Origin: UBA668 sp040081465
GTDB lineage: Bacteria > Actinomycetota > Acidimicrobiia > Acidimicrobiales > Ilumatobacteraceae
Length of the DNA: 64,000 nt
Reading direction: 5' to 3'
NCBI GenBank assembly: GCA_040081465.1
Contig: JBEBGL010000011.1
Location: 1 to 64,000, forward strand
Every line of letters begins with the position of its first letter. Position 1 is the first letter of the stretch. The position numbers and the translations under genes are program-made. The notes under the pieces are model-generated. The model was not told the DNA's origin, ran no database searches, and saw only the letters and a program-made list of their open reading frames with translations. Below are positions 8,989 to 17,279 of the stretch, piece after piece.

Positions 8989-10742
8989 GACTGCAACTCC
9001 GCTTCCAATTCAGCACGATCATGTTCGAATGCTTCGATCAGCTTCCGATAGGCAACCACGTCGCGCATCAACTCTTCATGGCGGCCGTGTGCGACGACTA
9101 GGCCGTCTTCAAGGAACAGAACATCGTCGGCAAGTGTGATGGTGGACGGCCTGCTGGCAACGGCGATCACCGTGGTATCGGTCAGCGAAGCTCGAAGGTT
9201 GGCGAGAACCTTTGCCTCGGTGGTCGGATCGAGCGACGAGGTGGTGTCGTCGAGCAGCAAAACTCCCGGCTTGCACACCAACGCTCTGGCCAGTGCGAGT
9301 CGCTGACGCTGGCCGCCGGAAAGCCCGACACCGCGCTCGCCGGTTTCGGTCTCGAGCCCATTCGGTAGGTCGTGAAGGAAATCGGCCTCGGCGACAGTGA
9401 GCGCCGTCTCGATCGTCGACTGCTCGACGGCTGCGCCGAGCGTGATGTTGTCGCGAATCGAGCCTGCAAGCAGGAATGGCTCCTGAAACACCAACCGCGT
9501 GCCTGCCACTGGAACGCTGATCGTCCCCGAATCTGCCTCGATCAGCCCGGCGATCAAGTGCAACAGCGTTGTCTTACCGGCACCGGTGGCACCTACGACC
9601 GCGACCGTTCGACCTGGTTCGATGGTCGCGCTCACACCGCGTAAGACCTGCCGTTCGCCATCATGACTGAAGTGCAGATCGGTGATCTGCACGAGGCCGT
9701 CGTCGTTGTGTTGAAGCAATCGAGCCGGGTCGGCCACCACGGGTTCATCAAGCAGCTTCTGGATTCGGTTCCAACCAGCGAGCGAGTGCGGCACCTCAGA
9801 AAGCGCGAATCCGATGAGTCGCAACGGGAACACGAGCAACGTGAACAAGTAGATGAAGCTGGTGAGTTCGCCGATCGTCATGTCGCCGCTACGAACACGG
9901 TAGGCACCACCAACGAGCAAGCCAGCATTGACCACCGTCGGTATGCCGTCAAGCAACGACTCGAACGTGCTGCGCAGCCGCACGATGCCGAGGCGTGACT
10001 CGCGTAGTCGGCGGGCGATAAGCGCAAGGCGTTCGGTTTCGCGTTCTTCAGCGCCGAACGATTTCACGACAGCAACCCCGTCGAAACTTTCGTGCACTGC
10101 CGCGCTGAGATTTCCTAGTTCATCCTGCGAGATCTTGTAGTACTGCTCGACGCGTCGCTGGTACCGAACGTTGAGCAGGATCAAGCCCGGGAACACGGCT
10201 ACCGCTGCCAAGCCGAGCGGCAAGTCGTTGTACACCAACCAGCCGCTGGACAATCCGACCAGCACAACGACTCCGGTCGCGAACGGCAACGGCCCGAGAA
10301 TTGCAGTGGCTGCTTCGGCGTCCACGCCGGCGCGTGTGATCAGTTCACCCGTTGACTGCTGACGATGCCACGGTGCAGGTTGGTGTGCTAGCCGCTGTAC
10401 GACTTGCGACGTCAGTCGCTCGGTCACACGCCACGCCGTTCGCCCGGCCCACGTGCGGCGGACGACAACACCTGCGGCGCGAACGAAGCCGACGAGAATT
10501 AGTGCGCCGAGCACGACCAATGCGCGCTTCTTGGACACCGAGCCGTCGTTGAACCGAGGCGCGATCAGATCGTCGGTGATCAACCTGACGATTGCGGCCG
10601 ACAGCACGGTGCAAGCGGCGAAGACTGCCGCGCCGCCAACCGCCGTGAAAAAGAGTCGCTTGTGATGCTTGACCAGGGCGCGCACCAACCGAAAGGCGAC
10701 GCGCAAATGGCCGCGCGACAGCTCAATGGTGTTCCCGGGCAT
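8985..10742 (-). CDS. ABC exporter half-transporter with permease fused to ATPase (degenerate Walker B subunit)
   Basis: 585 residues: membrane domain about 20-320, Walker A GATGAGKTT, canonical signature LSGGQRQRLALARAL, but Walker B VLLLDDTTSSLD with Asp in place of the catalytic Glu. Together with the LSAGE signature of its partner this gives one inactive and one active ATP site, the known layout of asymmetric heterodimeric exporters. First gene of the pair; a TATAAC box lies 6 bases upstream of the ATG on the minus strand, suggesting a leaderless start. Confidence 0.92.
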   Translation of the reverse strand: MPGNTIELSRGHLRVAFRLVRALVKHHKRLFFTAVGGAAVFAACTVLSAAIVRLITDDLIAPRFNDGSVSKKRALVVLGALILVGFVRAAGVVVRRTWAGRTAWRVTERLTSQVVQRLAHQPAPWHRQQSTGELITRAGVDAEAATAILGPLPFATGVVVLVGLSSGWLVYNDLPLGLAAVAVFPGLILLNVRYQRRVEQYYKISQDELGNLSAAVHESFDGVAVVKSFGAEERETERLALIARRLRESRLGIVRLRSTFESLLDGIPTVVNAGLLVGGAYRVRSGDMTIGELTSFIYLFTLLVFPLRLIGFALSEVPHSLAGWNRIQKLLDEPVVADPARLLQHNDDGLVQITDLHFSHDGERQVLRGVSATIEPGRTVAVVGATGAGKTTLLHLIAGLIEADSGTISVPVAGTRLVFQEPFLLAGSIRDNITLGAAVEQSTIETALTVAEADFLHDLPNGLETETGERGVGLSGGQRQRLALARALVCKPGVLLLDDTTSSLDPTTEAKVLANLRASLTDTTVIAVASRPSTITLADDVLFLEDGLVVAHGRHEELMRDVVAYRKLIEAFEHDRAELEAELQS

Positions 10743-10808
10743 TGCTTCGTTATATCAGTGCGAACCGCCGTCCACGCCACGAATATGCCGAGAATACGGG
10801 CCACCCCG

Positions 10809-10814
10809 TAGCCT
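10809..10814 (+). promoter_or_regulatory. -10 box of the leaderless DoxX gene
   Basis: TAGCCT ends 7 bases before GTG 10822. There is no Shine-Dalgarno sequence, so the transcript should begin at or next to the start codon. Confidence 0.5.
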
Positions 10815-10821
10815 GCGCTTC

Positions 10822-11322
10822 GTGCAACAGATTGACGCTGCTCTTCTCGTCTTGCGGGTCGTGTTCGGACTCTTCTTCGCCTACCACGGATACAACAAGG
10901 TGTTCGGCGGGAATGGTCTGACTGGCACGGCCAGTTGGTTCGGCGGTATCGGCATGAGGTGGCCGAAGTGGCAGGCCCGCATCGCGGCCACAACCGAGAT
11001 CGGCGCCGGTCTGCTCTTCGCCGCCGGGCTAATCACTCCGATAGCGGCGGCCGGAATGATCGGCATCATGACCGTGGCCATCGTTGTCGCCCACGGCAAA
11101 GTGGGCTTCTTCATCTTCAAGGAGGGTGGCGGCTGGGAGTACTGCGCGTCAATCGCCGTCCTCGCGCTCGCAGTTGCGACAACCGGTGCTGGCCGGTGGT
11201 CGCTCGACAACGCGCTCGAGATTCAGTTCGACGGTTGGTGGGGCGCGGCCGTTGCTGCGGCACTCGGCATCGGCGGCGCCCTCGTGCAACTCGCGATCTG
11301 TTACCGGCCGGTCAAGTCATGA
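10822..11322 (+). CDS. DoxX-family membrane protein
   Basis: 166 residues, four membrane helices. VLRVVFGLFFAYHGYNKVFGG and GLLFAAGLITPIAAAGMIGIM are the usual DoxX signatures. Family members associate with respiratory or thiol-oxidation complexes in the cytoplasmic membrane, but the role is not settled. An open frame extends upstream to 10669 across the exporter start and is not coding-like. GTG 10822 is chosen because of the TAGCCT box 7 bases upstream. Its TGA overlaps the next gene's ATG (ATGA). Confidence 0.85.
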   Translation: MQQIDAALLVLRVVFGLFFAYHGYNKVFGGNGLTGTASWFGGIGMRWPKWQARIAATTEIGAGLLFAAGLITPIAAAGMIGIMTVAIVVAHGKVGFFIFKEGGGWEYCASIAVLALAVATTGAGRWSLDNALEIQFDGWWGAAVAAALGIGGALVQLAICYRPVKS

Positions 11323-11909
11323 TGACTGACTCGCGTTTCGAGACGGTCGACGAAAAGATGGCGCCGCGCCACGGATGGTTCGTGCGAATTCTGTTGATTG
11401 CCATCTGCGCGGTCCTCGCGGCGATGTGGGTGTATTACTTCCTGTTTGCCTCCGACACAGGCGTGTACCAGCTACAAGACAAGAGTTGGCGCGAGAAGGC
11501 ATCGACCATCTGCGTCGCCGCGCAAGCTGAGCGCACAGCACTCGTTGACACCGAAGAGGGCTTCATCAGCAATCCGACGGACGAGCAAATGTTGCAGCGC
11601 GCTGACATTGTCGAGCAAGCAACCGACATCGTCGAGCAAATGCTGAACGACATTCTCGCGATCCCCGTCGACAACGACGACGACCGACTCCGCCTCGAAA
11701 CGTTCGAGGAGAACTACCGCATCGTCATCGCCGATCGCCGCCGCTATATCGCAACTCTGCGAGAGCTGAAGCTCGAGCCGTACAACGAGACCATCGTCGG
11801 TGGCGGCCCAGTATCAAACGTCGTGCTCGACTTCACTGCAGGAGTGAAAGGCAATGATGTCCCCGAGTGTTCACCGCCGGGTGAACTCGGCGGCAACATC
11901 AAGCCCTAG
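11319..11909 (+). CDS. Single-pass membrane-anchored protein of unknown function
   Basis: 196 residues, coupled to the DoxX gene by the ATGA overlap at 11319-11322. A cytosolic stretch of about 20 residues is followed by one helix (ILLIAICAVLAAMWVYYFLF, about 24-43), then an extracellular acidic alpha-helical region with CVAAQAERTAL and PECSPPGE holding two cysteines. The pattern is of a small Sec-anchored exported protein. I do not recognise a family. Co-expression with DoxX is the only context. Confidence 0.7.
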   Translation: MMTDSRFETVDEKMAPRHGWFVRILLIAICAVLAAMWVYYFLFASDTGVYQLQDKSWREKASTICVAAQAERTALVDTEEGFISNPTDEQMLQRADIVEQATDIVEQMLNDILAIPVDNDDDRLRLETFEENYRIVIADRRRYIATLRELKLEPYNETIVGGGPVSNVVLDFTAGVKGNDVPECSPPGELGGNIKP

Positions 11910-12081
11910 TCACGCGAGTCGGCGTTCTACGCCAGCGCACAAGTGACAAAACGTCTAGTGATTGGCAGCCGTACTTCAAGATTCGCTCATGACGTTTCAG
12001 GCGCGTAGAACCTTCTACCGATAAACGTGTATTCCTGCCCTTGATGAAACCACTCCGCACCGACGCGGCGAAGACGACCTC
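11910..12081. other. Intergenic region without a clear gene
   Basis: 172 bases. GTTCTACGC (11924-11932) and GCGTAGAAC (12003-12011) form a distant 9-bp inverted repeat. Short frames start at 11988 (11 codons) and 12044 (about 30 codons) with no coding support. The region presumably carries the promoter of the gene at 12082. Confidence 0.3.
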
Positions 12082-13086
12082 TTGGAGGCGCTTGGCCTAC
12101 GCGAGTCGCCGCTCACTCAGTTTGAGGCCGCGTCCAATGCGTTAGACAAGGTGCTCAACGAGTCGCCGCGCCTCCGGGCAAAGTCGGCTGCGCCGCTCGA
12201 GCTATTGCTACATCGGCCACCAACACAATCCATCACACGACCGGTCATCGCAAGGGCGCCAAAGCGACCACCACAGTCGGCAGTTCGTCGCATCGGCCGC
12301 CGGGCGGTCTCGTTCATTTTGTTTGTGGCCGTCATCGGTGGCGGCTACTTCATGTTCACCCAACTAATCAGCGGACCATCCGATAGTGCCGCGCCGCCCG
12401 TCCAGCCGCAGCCGATCACAATTAGGGACACAGACGGCAATCCGATTGTTGGAGCCGTCAGCTACCCGATCCCCGAGTTCATAGGTTTCACCACAACGTT
12501 CGTCTCGACCGAGGTCTCCATCGACAACACGATCGACGGACGACGGTTGCTAGGCACGATGGGGTCAGGTCCGGCCAGCGCGTGGTACGCACAGTTCCAG
12601 CTCGGGCCGTCAATGCTTGCCGGACGAGATCTAATGAACGCCGGATCCGGACAACCTTTCTGCTCGAGACCCACCGGCACCGTCGACTTCATCTGCGACC
12701 CTGCGGTGCAGCTGCCAGTCTTTCTCGAGCCGTACCTATCGATGAGTACGGTTTCACCTCTCGTCACGTTCGTACCGGCGAATGCACGTCCTTTCGCAGT
12801 CGCAACTTTCGCCGGCGAAGAAGCACTAAACGGAGTTACCCGCAGTCGGTATGACATTCAGATCGATGGCATTCAATTCGAGAAGCTGGATCCAAACGCG
12901 TACGCCGAGTGGGCAAGTGCGCTGCTCATCGACGTGTCAGGAACGGTTCGACTGCAGTTGTGGATCGACGAAAACCAAATGGTCTGGAAGTCAGACGTTC
13001 GGACCGATGGTCAATCGGATCACCGCACAGTCACCGTGACCCGCGCCGATCAACTGCCGATGTTGATTCCGTTCGCGAACGACTAG
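12082..13086 (+). CDS. Membrane-anchored exported protein of unknown function
   Basis: 334 residues from TTG 12082. A cytosolic N-terminus of about 70 residues precedes one helix (SFILFVAVIGGGYFMFTQLI), followed by an extracellular domain of about 240 residues with two cysteines (FCSRP, FICDP) and alternating strands (YDIQIDGIQFEKL, VRLQLWIDENQMVWKSDV), loosely like LppX/LprG-type lipoprotein folds. The start is unsettled: the frame is open back to 12025 with coding-like residues (DETTPHRRGEDDLLEALGL) but no ATG or GTG, so a rare ATT 12031 or an indel is possible. Its stop overlaps the next gene's stop as CTAG. Confidence 0.65.
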   Translation: MEALGLRESPLTQFEAASNALDKVLNESPRLRAKSAAPLELLLHRPPTQSITRPVIARAPKRPPQSAVRRIGRRAVSFILFVAVIGGGYFMFTQLISGPSDSAAPPVQPQPITIRDTDGNPIVGAVSYPIPEFIGFTTTFVSTEVSIDNTIDGRRLLGTMGSGPASAWYAQFQLGPSMLAGRDLMNAGSGQPFCSRPTGTVDFICDPAVQLPVFLEPYLSMSTVSPLVTFVPANARPFAVATFAGEEALNGVTRSRYDIQIDGIQFEKLDPNAYAEWASALLIDVSGTVRLQLWIDENQMVWKSDVRTDGQSDHRTVTVTRADQLPMLIPFAND

Positions 13087-13724
13087 TCGACCGCCACCCA
13101 CCCCTTGCCTTCTTGGTAGCGGCGGATGACTCTCGCGGGCACACCTACTGCGACGCTGCGATCAGGGATCTCGCCGGCGACTACCGAGTTGGCGCCGATC
13201 GTGACGTGGGCGCCGATGCGGGCGCCAGGTAGCACCACTGTGCCGTAACCGAGCCACGAGCCCGCCCCAATGCTGACGGCGCGTTCAGGTTGCGTCTGTT
13301 GCGAGATCGGGCGCGTGATGTCGTCATAGCCGTGGTTCTGATCGGTGATGTAGACGTTGTGGCCGGTCCAGACATCGTCGCCGATGTCGATCGAGAAGTG
13401 CCCCACGATGCCGCACCCTTTACCAATCAGACAACGATCGCCGATGCGAACTACCGGATCGGTTAGGCACACCTGGCCGGGCATCATTCCGGCCGAGAGC
13501 GTTACCTGCGGACCGATCATTGTTCCGGAACCGATGTGGATGTAGTGCTCGTTGAAGATCGTGTTAGGCGGAAAGCAGATGATGCTGCCCTCGCCGAAAC
13601 GACCAAACTTTCGACCGGCTTCGTCGTGCGGACCGATTGCACCAACCCGGCACACCCACGCCCAAACACGTCTTACTCGCTTGCCGGTCATACGCGAGAC
13701 GGCGGCCCGCACCCTTCGAACCAT
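13083..13724 (-). CDS. Hexapeptide-repeat (left-handed beta-helix) acyltransferase
   Basis: 213 residues. After a basic N-terminus, turns of the beta-helix are visible (IGSGTMIGPQVTL, IGDRCLIGKGCGIVG, IGDDVWTGHNVYI, IGAGSWLGYGTVV, IGAHVTIGANSVV). ITDQNHGYDD holds the histidine expected for acyl transfer in maltose/galactoside-acetyltransferase-like enzymes, and the end VAVGVPARVIR is typical. Start ATG 13724 is preferred over in-frame upstream codons because TAGCGT ends 7 bases before it on the minus strand. The acceptor (sugar or polysaccharide) is unknown. Confidence 0.88.
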   Translation of the reverse strand: MVRRVRAAVSRMTGKRVRRVWAWVCRVGAIGPHDEAGRKFGRFGEGSIICFPPNTIFNEHYIHIGSGTMIGPQVTLSAGMMPGQVCLTDPVVRIGDRCLIGKGCGIVGHFSIDIGDDVWTGHNVYITDQNHGYDDITRPISQQTQPERAVSIGAGSWLGYGTVVLPGARIGAHVTIGANSVVAGEIPDRSVAVGVPARVIRRYQEGKGWVAVD

Positions 13725-13832
13725 GTCGGCGACGCTACCTCCGGATGGCGTTAGCATGAACAAATCGTTACGCGCACCACCCACAAGTCAGACCCAAGCT
13801 CGCTGCGACACCCCGTCGCGAAGGGTTACTTT

Positions 13833-14537
13833 GTGCACGGCATCACGGCTTTCGGAGCCGTGTGCGGCATGTTCGGCCTCATTGCAGTCGCAGACGGCGA
13901 ACCCAAAGAAGCAATCGTGTGGCTCGTGGTCGCGATGTTTCTCGACGGCGTCGACGGCCTTGGTGCTCGGCGCTGGAAGGTCAGCGAGAATGTGCCCCGC
14001 ATCGACGGCAACACGCTCGATCTAATCGTCGACTTCGTTACCTGCGTCGTCATCCCCGTGTTGTTCTTGCACAGGTTCAACATGTTGCCTGAGGGTTGGT
14101 CGCTCTACATCGGAGCGTTCGTGCTGTTCATGTCGGCGTTGTGGATGTCGCGCACAGATCAGATGACAGACGATCACTTCTTCAACGGCTTCCCGTGCGA
14201 GTGGAACATGATCGTTCCAACGTTGTATCTGCTCGAGTCGCCGCAATGGTTCACCACGGTGGCCTGCGTTCTACTTGCGTTGACGCAGCTGACGAACTGG
14301 AAGTTCATGCACCCGATGCAGGTGCGCCATTGGCGGCCGATCAACATCACTGTGACCATCTCGTGGCTGGCAATCGTGTTGTTGATGACTGCCGATCTAC
14401 CCGGCCACGAAGAAGCGGGCGACTACATCCTGCTGGCGTGCCCGCTGTACATCGTCGGGCTCGGTGTGTGGCGAACGCTGCACGGCTCGACGCTCGACGA
14501 CGACGATCTCGACGCGCTGCCTGCTGTCACTGGCTGA
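13833..14537 (+). CDS. pcs: Phosphatidylcholine synthase-like CDP-alcohol phosphatidyltransferase
   Basis: 234 residues, about 7-8 membrane helices. The CDP-alcohol motif is complete: DGVDGLGAR (about residues 36-44), then G-3-D-3-D in DGNTLDLIVD. LDLIVDFVTCVVIPV, FFNGFPCEWN and TNWKFMHPMQVRHWR are as in Pcs, which joins choline to CDP-diacylglycerol directly. GTG 13833 has AAGGG 7 bases upstream. The frame stays open further left with weakly similar residues, so a longer N-terminus is possible. Its TGA overlaps the ATG of the next gene. Confidence 0.85.
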   Translation: MHGITAFGAVCGMFGLIAVADGEPKEAIVWLVVAMFLDGVDGLGARRWKVSENVPRIDGNTLDLIVDFVTCVVIPVLFLHRFNMLPEGWSLYIGAFVLFMSALWMSRTDQMTDDHFFNGFPCEWNMIVPTLYLLESPQWFTTVACVLLALTQLTNWKFMHPMQVRHWRPINITVTISWLAIVLLMTADLPGHEEAGDYILLACPLYIVGLGVWRTLHGSTLDDDDLDALPAVTG

Positions 14538-15553
14538 TGCAACTGGCGGGTTGCCTCACCGACGTTCCCGGAATTCGGGTTGGCCACGCGTCACGCGTAG
14601 CCCGCGGTTGGTCTACCGGCACGACAGTCGTGTTATTGCCACCCGGAACTGTCGGCGGTGTCGACGTTCGCGGTGGCGGTCCCGGTACGCGCGAGACCGA
14701 CCTCTTGAACCCGAGCGCAACCGTCAGCGAAGTGCACGCCGTCTGCCTCACGGGCGGGAGCGCATATGGACTGGCCGCCGCAACTGGCGTGATGGAGTAC
14801 CTCGAGAGCCGCGGCGTCGGCTTTCGCGTCGGACAGGAGAAGCACGAGGTCGTGCCGATCGTTCCGGCGGCAGTGATCTTCGATCTCGGGCGCGGCGGAC
14901 GCTTCGACAACCGGCCCGATGCAAGTTTCGGACGCCGTGCCGCAACTGCTGCTCGCGCACAGGCTGCTCTACAGGGTGCCGTCGGCGCGGGCACCGGAGC
15001 GAGAGCACACGGCATGCAGGGTGGAGTGGGCTCGGCCAGCAAGTTGGTCGCGCACGACGCATGGGCGGACGGTGTCGTTGTTTCAGCGCTGGCGGTCGTG
15101 AACTCGTCGGGTTCCGTGATCGACACCGAGACCGGACTGCCGTGGATGCCCGGCGACCTACACCTGCGCAGGCCGAGCAACGCCGACCGCGCTGTGTTGC
15201 AAGCGCACCTCGCTACCGCGACGCCTGCACTGAACACAACCATCGGCGTCGTGGCGACGACCGCACACCTCACCAAGGCGGAATGCTCGCGAGTGGCCAC
15301 GGTTGCCCACGATGGTCTTGCCCGTGCGATCCGGCCGGTGCATTCAATGCTTGATGGCGACACGATTTTCGCAGTCGCGACCGGTCGCGACGAACTCCCC
15401 CACGACAGGGCACGCAACGCCATGTTGAATGCGATATTGGTCGCCGCCGCCGACTGTTTCGCAGTCGCGTGTACCAACGCCGTCGTTTCTGCGGAGTCCA
15501 GCGGCACTGGGGTTGCCTACCGCGACCTGTGTCCGAGTGCCTTCTCCGCCTGA
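14537..15553 (+). CDS. S58-family amidohydrolase (DmpA/BapA/NylC-like, self-cleaving)
   Basis: 338 residues. DVPGIRVGHA at the start, VCLTGGSAYGLAAATGVMEYL and GAGTGARAHGMQGGVGSAS are family hallmarks. The autoprocessing site is visible as N233/T234 in LNTTIGVVAT, where the new N-terminal Thr would be the nucleophile, as in nylon-oligomer hydrolase NylC; VATVAHDGLARAI and DGDTIFAVAT follow as in that enzyme. Relatives release N-terminal D- or beta-amino acids. It starts inside the pcs stop (TGATG) and lies 34 bases upstream of panB. Confidence 0.9.
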   Translation: MQLAGCLTDVPGIRVGHASRVARGWSTGTTVVLLPPGTVGGVDVRGGGPGTRETDLLNPSATVSEVHAVCLTGGSAYGLAAATGVMEYLESRGVGFRVGQEKHEVVPIVPAAVIFDLGRGGRFDNRPDASFGRRAATAARAQAALQGAVGAGTGARAHGMQGGVGSASKLVAHDAWADGVVVSALAVVNSSGSVIDTETGLPWMPGDLHLRRPSNADRAVLQAHLATATPALNTTIGVVATTAHLTKAECSRVATVAHDGLARAIRPVHSMLDGDTIFAVATGRDELPHDRARNAMLNAILVAAADCFAVACTNAVVSAESSGTGVAYRDLCPSAFSA

Positions 15554-15560
15554 CGGCGTG

Positions 15561-15587
15561 TAGCGTTCCAAGCGAGGTCTCCGCAAT
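15561..15587 (+). promoter_or_regulatory. Putative panB promoter and ribosome-binding site
   Basis: TAGCGT at 15561-15566 is a -10-like hexamer 21 bases before the panB ATG, and GAGG near 15574 can serve as a Shine-Dalgarno sequence. It lets panBC be transcribed apart from the S58 gene upstream. Confidence 0.4.
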
Positions 15588-16415
15588 ATGGCTAGCTCCA
15601 CGAACGACCGCCCAAAGATCACCGTTCCCGACTTGGCGCGCATGAAGGCGCTCGAAGAACGGATCACGATGATCACGGCCTACGACGCCACGTTCGGCCG
15701 TCTGGTCGACCTTGCGGGGGTCGACATGATTTTGGTCGGCGACAGCGTCGGCATGGTGGTGCAAGGCGGCGACAACACCATCACTGTCGAACTCGACGAG
15801 ATGGCGTACCACGTGCGATTAGTTGCCCGCGCACAGCCAAAGGCGCTAATCGTTGGCGACTTGCCCTTCGGCAGTTACCAGGTCAGCCCGCAACAAGCCG
15901 TGGAGAGCTCGATTCGGTTGATGAAGGAAGGCGCCGAATGCGTGAAGCTCGAAGGCGGCGTGGTGATGGCTGAAACGATTCAGACGATCACACGTGTCGA
16001 CATTCCGGTGATGGGTCATATCGGCCTCACGCCGCAGAGCGTGCACCGCATGGGTGGCCACAAGGTGCAGGGCAAGAAGAGTGGATGGGAAGCAGGCGGC
16101 CGCGAGCGGTTACTCGAGGATGCGCATGCGGTTGAGCAAGCCGGAGCGATCGCAGTCGTGATCGAGGGTGTGCCCCGCGACTTGGCGAAGGAGATCACCA
16201 ACAAGCTGTCGATTCCGACAATCGGAATCGGAGCTGGCCCCGACTGCGATGGCCAGGTCTTGGTGTTGCACGACGTTGTCGGCCTCAGCGAGCGCGACAT
16301 GAAGTTCACCAAGCACTTCGCGGATTTACGCACCGCGGCGATCGCGGCCACCGAGGCATTCATTGCCGAGGTACGCGATGGCTTGTGGCCCGACGACGCA
16401 CACAGCTTTCACTGA
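15588..16415 (+). CDS. panB: 3-methyl-2-oxobutanoate hydroxymethyltransferase
   Basis: 275 residues, full length. TAYDATFGRLVDLAGVDMILVGDSVGMV carries the metal-binding Asp residues, VKLEGG the substrate region, GHIGLTPQSVHRMGGHKVQGK is diagnostic, and IGIGAGPDCDGQVLVLHD closes the barrel. It transfers a hydroxymethyl group from methylene-tetrahydrofolate to 2-oxoisovalerate to give ketopantoate, the first step to pantothenate, in the cytosol. panC follows after 5 bases. Confidence 0.97.
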   Translation: MASSTNDRPKITVPDLARMKALEERITMITAYDATFGRLVDLAGVDMILVGDSVGMVVQGGDNTITVELDEMAYHVRLVARAQPKALIVGDLPFGSYQVSPQQAVESSIRLMKEGAECVKLEGGVVMAETIQTITRVDIPVMGHIGLTPQSVHRMGGHKVQGKKSGWEAGGRERLLEDAHAVEQAGAIAVVIEGVPRDLAKEITNKLSIPTIGIGAGPDCDGQVLVLHDVVGLSERDMKFTKHFADLRTAAIAATEAFIAEVRDGLWPDDAHSFH

Positions 16416-16420
16416 GCGCG

Positions 16421-17275
16421 ATGAGCGGTTCTGGCCTGACGGTCATCGATCAACCGACCGCGCTTGCAGCTTGGAGCAACGCTCAGCGAAGTGCTGGCAA
16501 GCGAGTCGCATTAGTGCCGACGATGGGCGCGTTGCACGACGGCCACCTCGCGCTGATCAGCGAAGCCCGCAAACTTGCCGATGTCGTCATAGTCAGCATC
16601 TTCGTTAACCAGCTGCAGTTCAATCGCCGCGACGACTTCGATGCGTACCCGCGGCCATTGGATGACGACGTAGAGACATGCCGTCGCGTTGGAGTCGACG
16701 TGGTGTACGCACCGCTCGCCTCGACGATGTATCCCGACGGGTTTGAGACGCACGTCGAGCCCGGCGCGCTCGCCGATGTGTTGGACGGGCCGTCGCGCCC
16801 TGGCCACTTCCGCGGAGTCACGACCGTTGTCGCAAAGCTGTTCGGCGCGGCTCGTCCGCACATCGCCGTGTTCGGCCAGAAAGACTTCCAGCAGCTCGCC
16901 ATCATCAGGCGCATGGTTAGCGACCTCGACATGGGAATCGAGATAGTGGGCCTTCCGACTGTGCGCGAGCACGACGGTCTTGCGCTGTCTAGCCGCAACC
17001 GCCGCCTCTCCCCCGAACAACGCACTGCGGCTGTATGCGTACCGCAGGCGCTCGCTGCAGTCGCAGAGGCAAGTCGCGACAACCTGAACTGCATGCAACT
17101 CCACGCAATCGGACGAGCCGTGATTGAGGCGCAACCGCTTGCCCGGTTGGAACAGCTAGAGATCGTCGACCCAAACACGCTGGCGGCGCTGTCAACAATC
17201 GACGGCCCAGCACTAGCAGTCATCGCAGTGTGGTTCGGCGAGGTTCGCCTGATCGACAACCGACTTCTAGGCTGA
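16421..17275 (+). CDS. panC: Pantothenate synthetase
   Basis: 284 residues. VPTMGALHDGHLALI carries the ATP-binding HxGH-type motif, VSIFVNQLQFN and FGQKDFQQL are the other active-site stretches, and REHDGLALSSRNRRLSPEQR is the KMSKS-like loop. It ligates pantoate and beta-alanine with ATP. ATG 16421 is preferred over an in-frame upstream codon at 16385 that lies inside panB. No panD or panE is present here; the S58 hydrolase upstream could supply beta-alanine (inference). Confidence 0.97.
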   Translation: MSGSGLTVIDQPTALAAWSNAQRSAGKRVALVPTMGALHDGHLALISEARKLADVVIVSIFVNQLQFNRRDDFDAYPRPLDDDVETCRRVGVDVVYAPLASTMYPDGFETHVEPGALADVLDGPSRPGHFRGVTTVVAKLFGAARPHIAVFGQKDFQQLAIIRRMVSDLDMGIEIVGLPTVREHDGLALSSRNRRLSPEQRTAAVCVPQALAAVAEASRDNLNCMQLHAIGRAVIEAQPLARLEQLEIVDPNTLAALSTIDGPALAVIAVWFGEVRLIDNRLLG

Positions 17276-17279
17276 CGGA
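17268..17279 (+). promoter_or_regulatory. -10 box overlapping the panC stop
   Basis: TAGGCT (17268-17273) runs into the panC TGA (17273-17275), with 6 bases to the next ATG (17280). The FAD oxidoreductase is therefore probably transcribed from its own leaderless promoter although it lies only 4 bases after panC. Confidence 0.5.

Noticed and set aside
11924..12011. Nine-base inverted repeat GTTCTACGC/GCGTAGAAC as a terminator
   Set aside because: The arms are 70 bases apart with no T run; a chance match is likely.
12044..12136. A 30-codon frame with ATG just before the exported-protein gene
   Set aside because: No ribosome-binding site, and the alternative frame over the same bases looks more coding-like.
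14527..15507. A 326-codon frame antisense to the S58 hydrolase
   Set aside because: Ala/Thr/Ser/Pro-rich and motif-free, while the plus strand carries the complete catalytic motifs.
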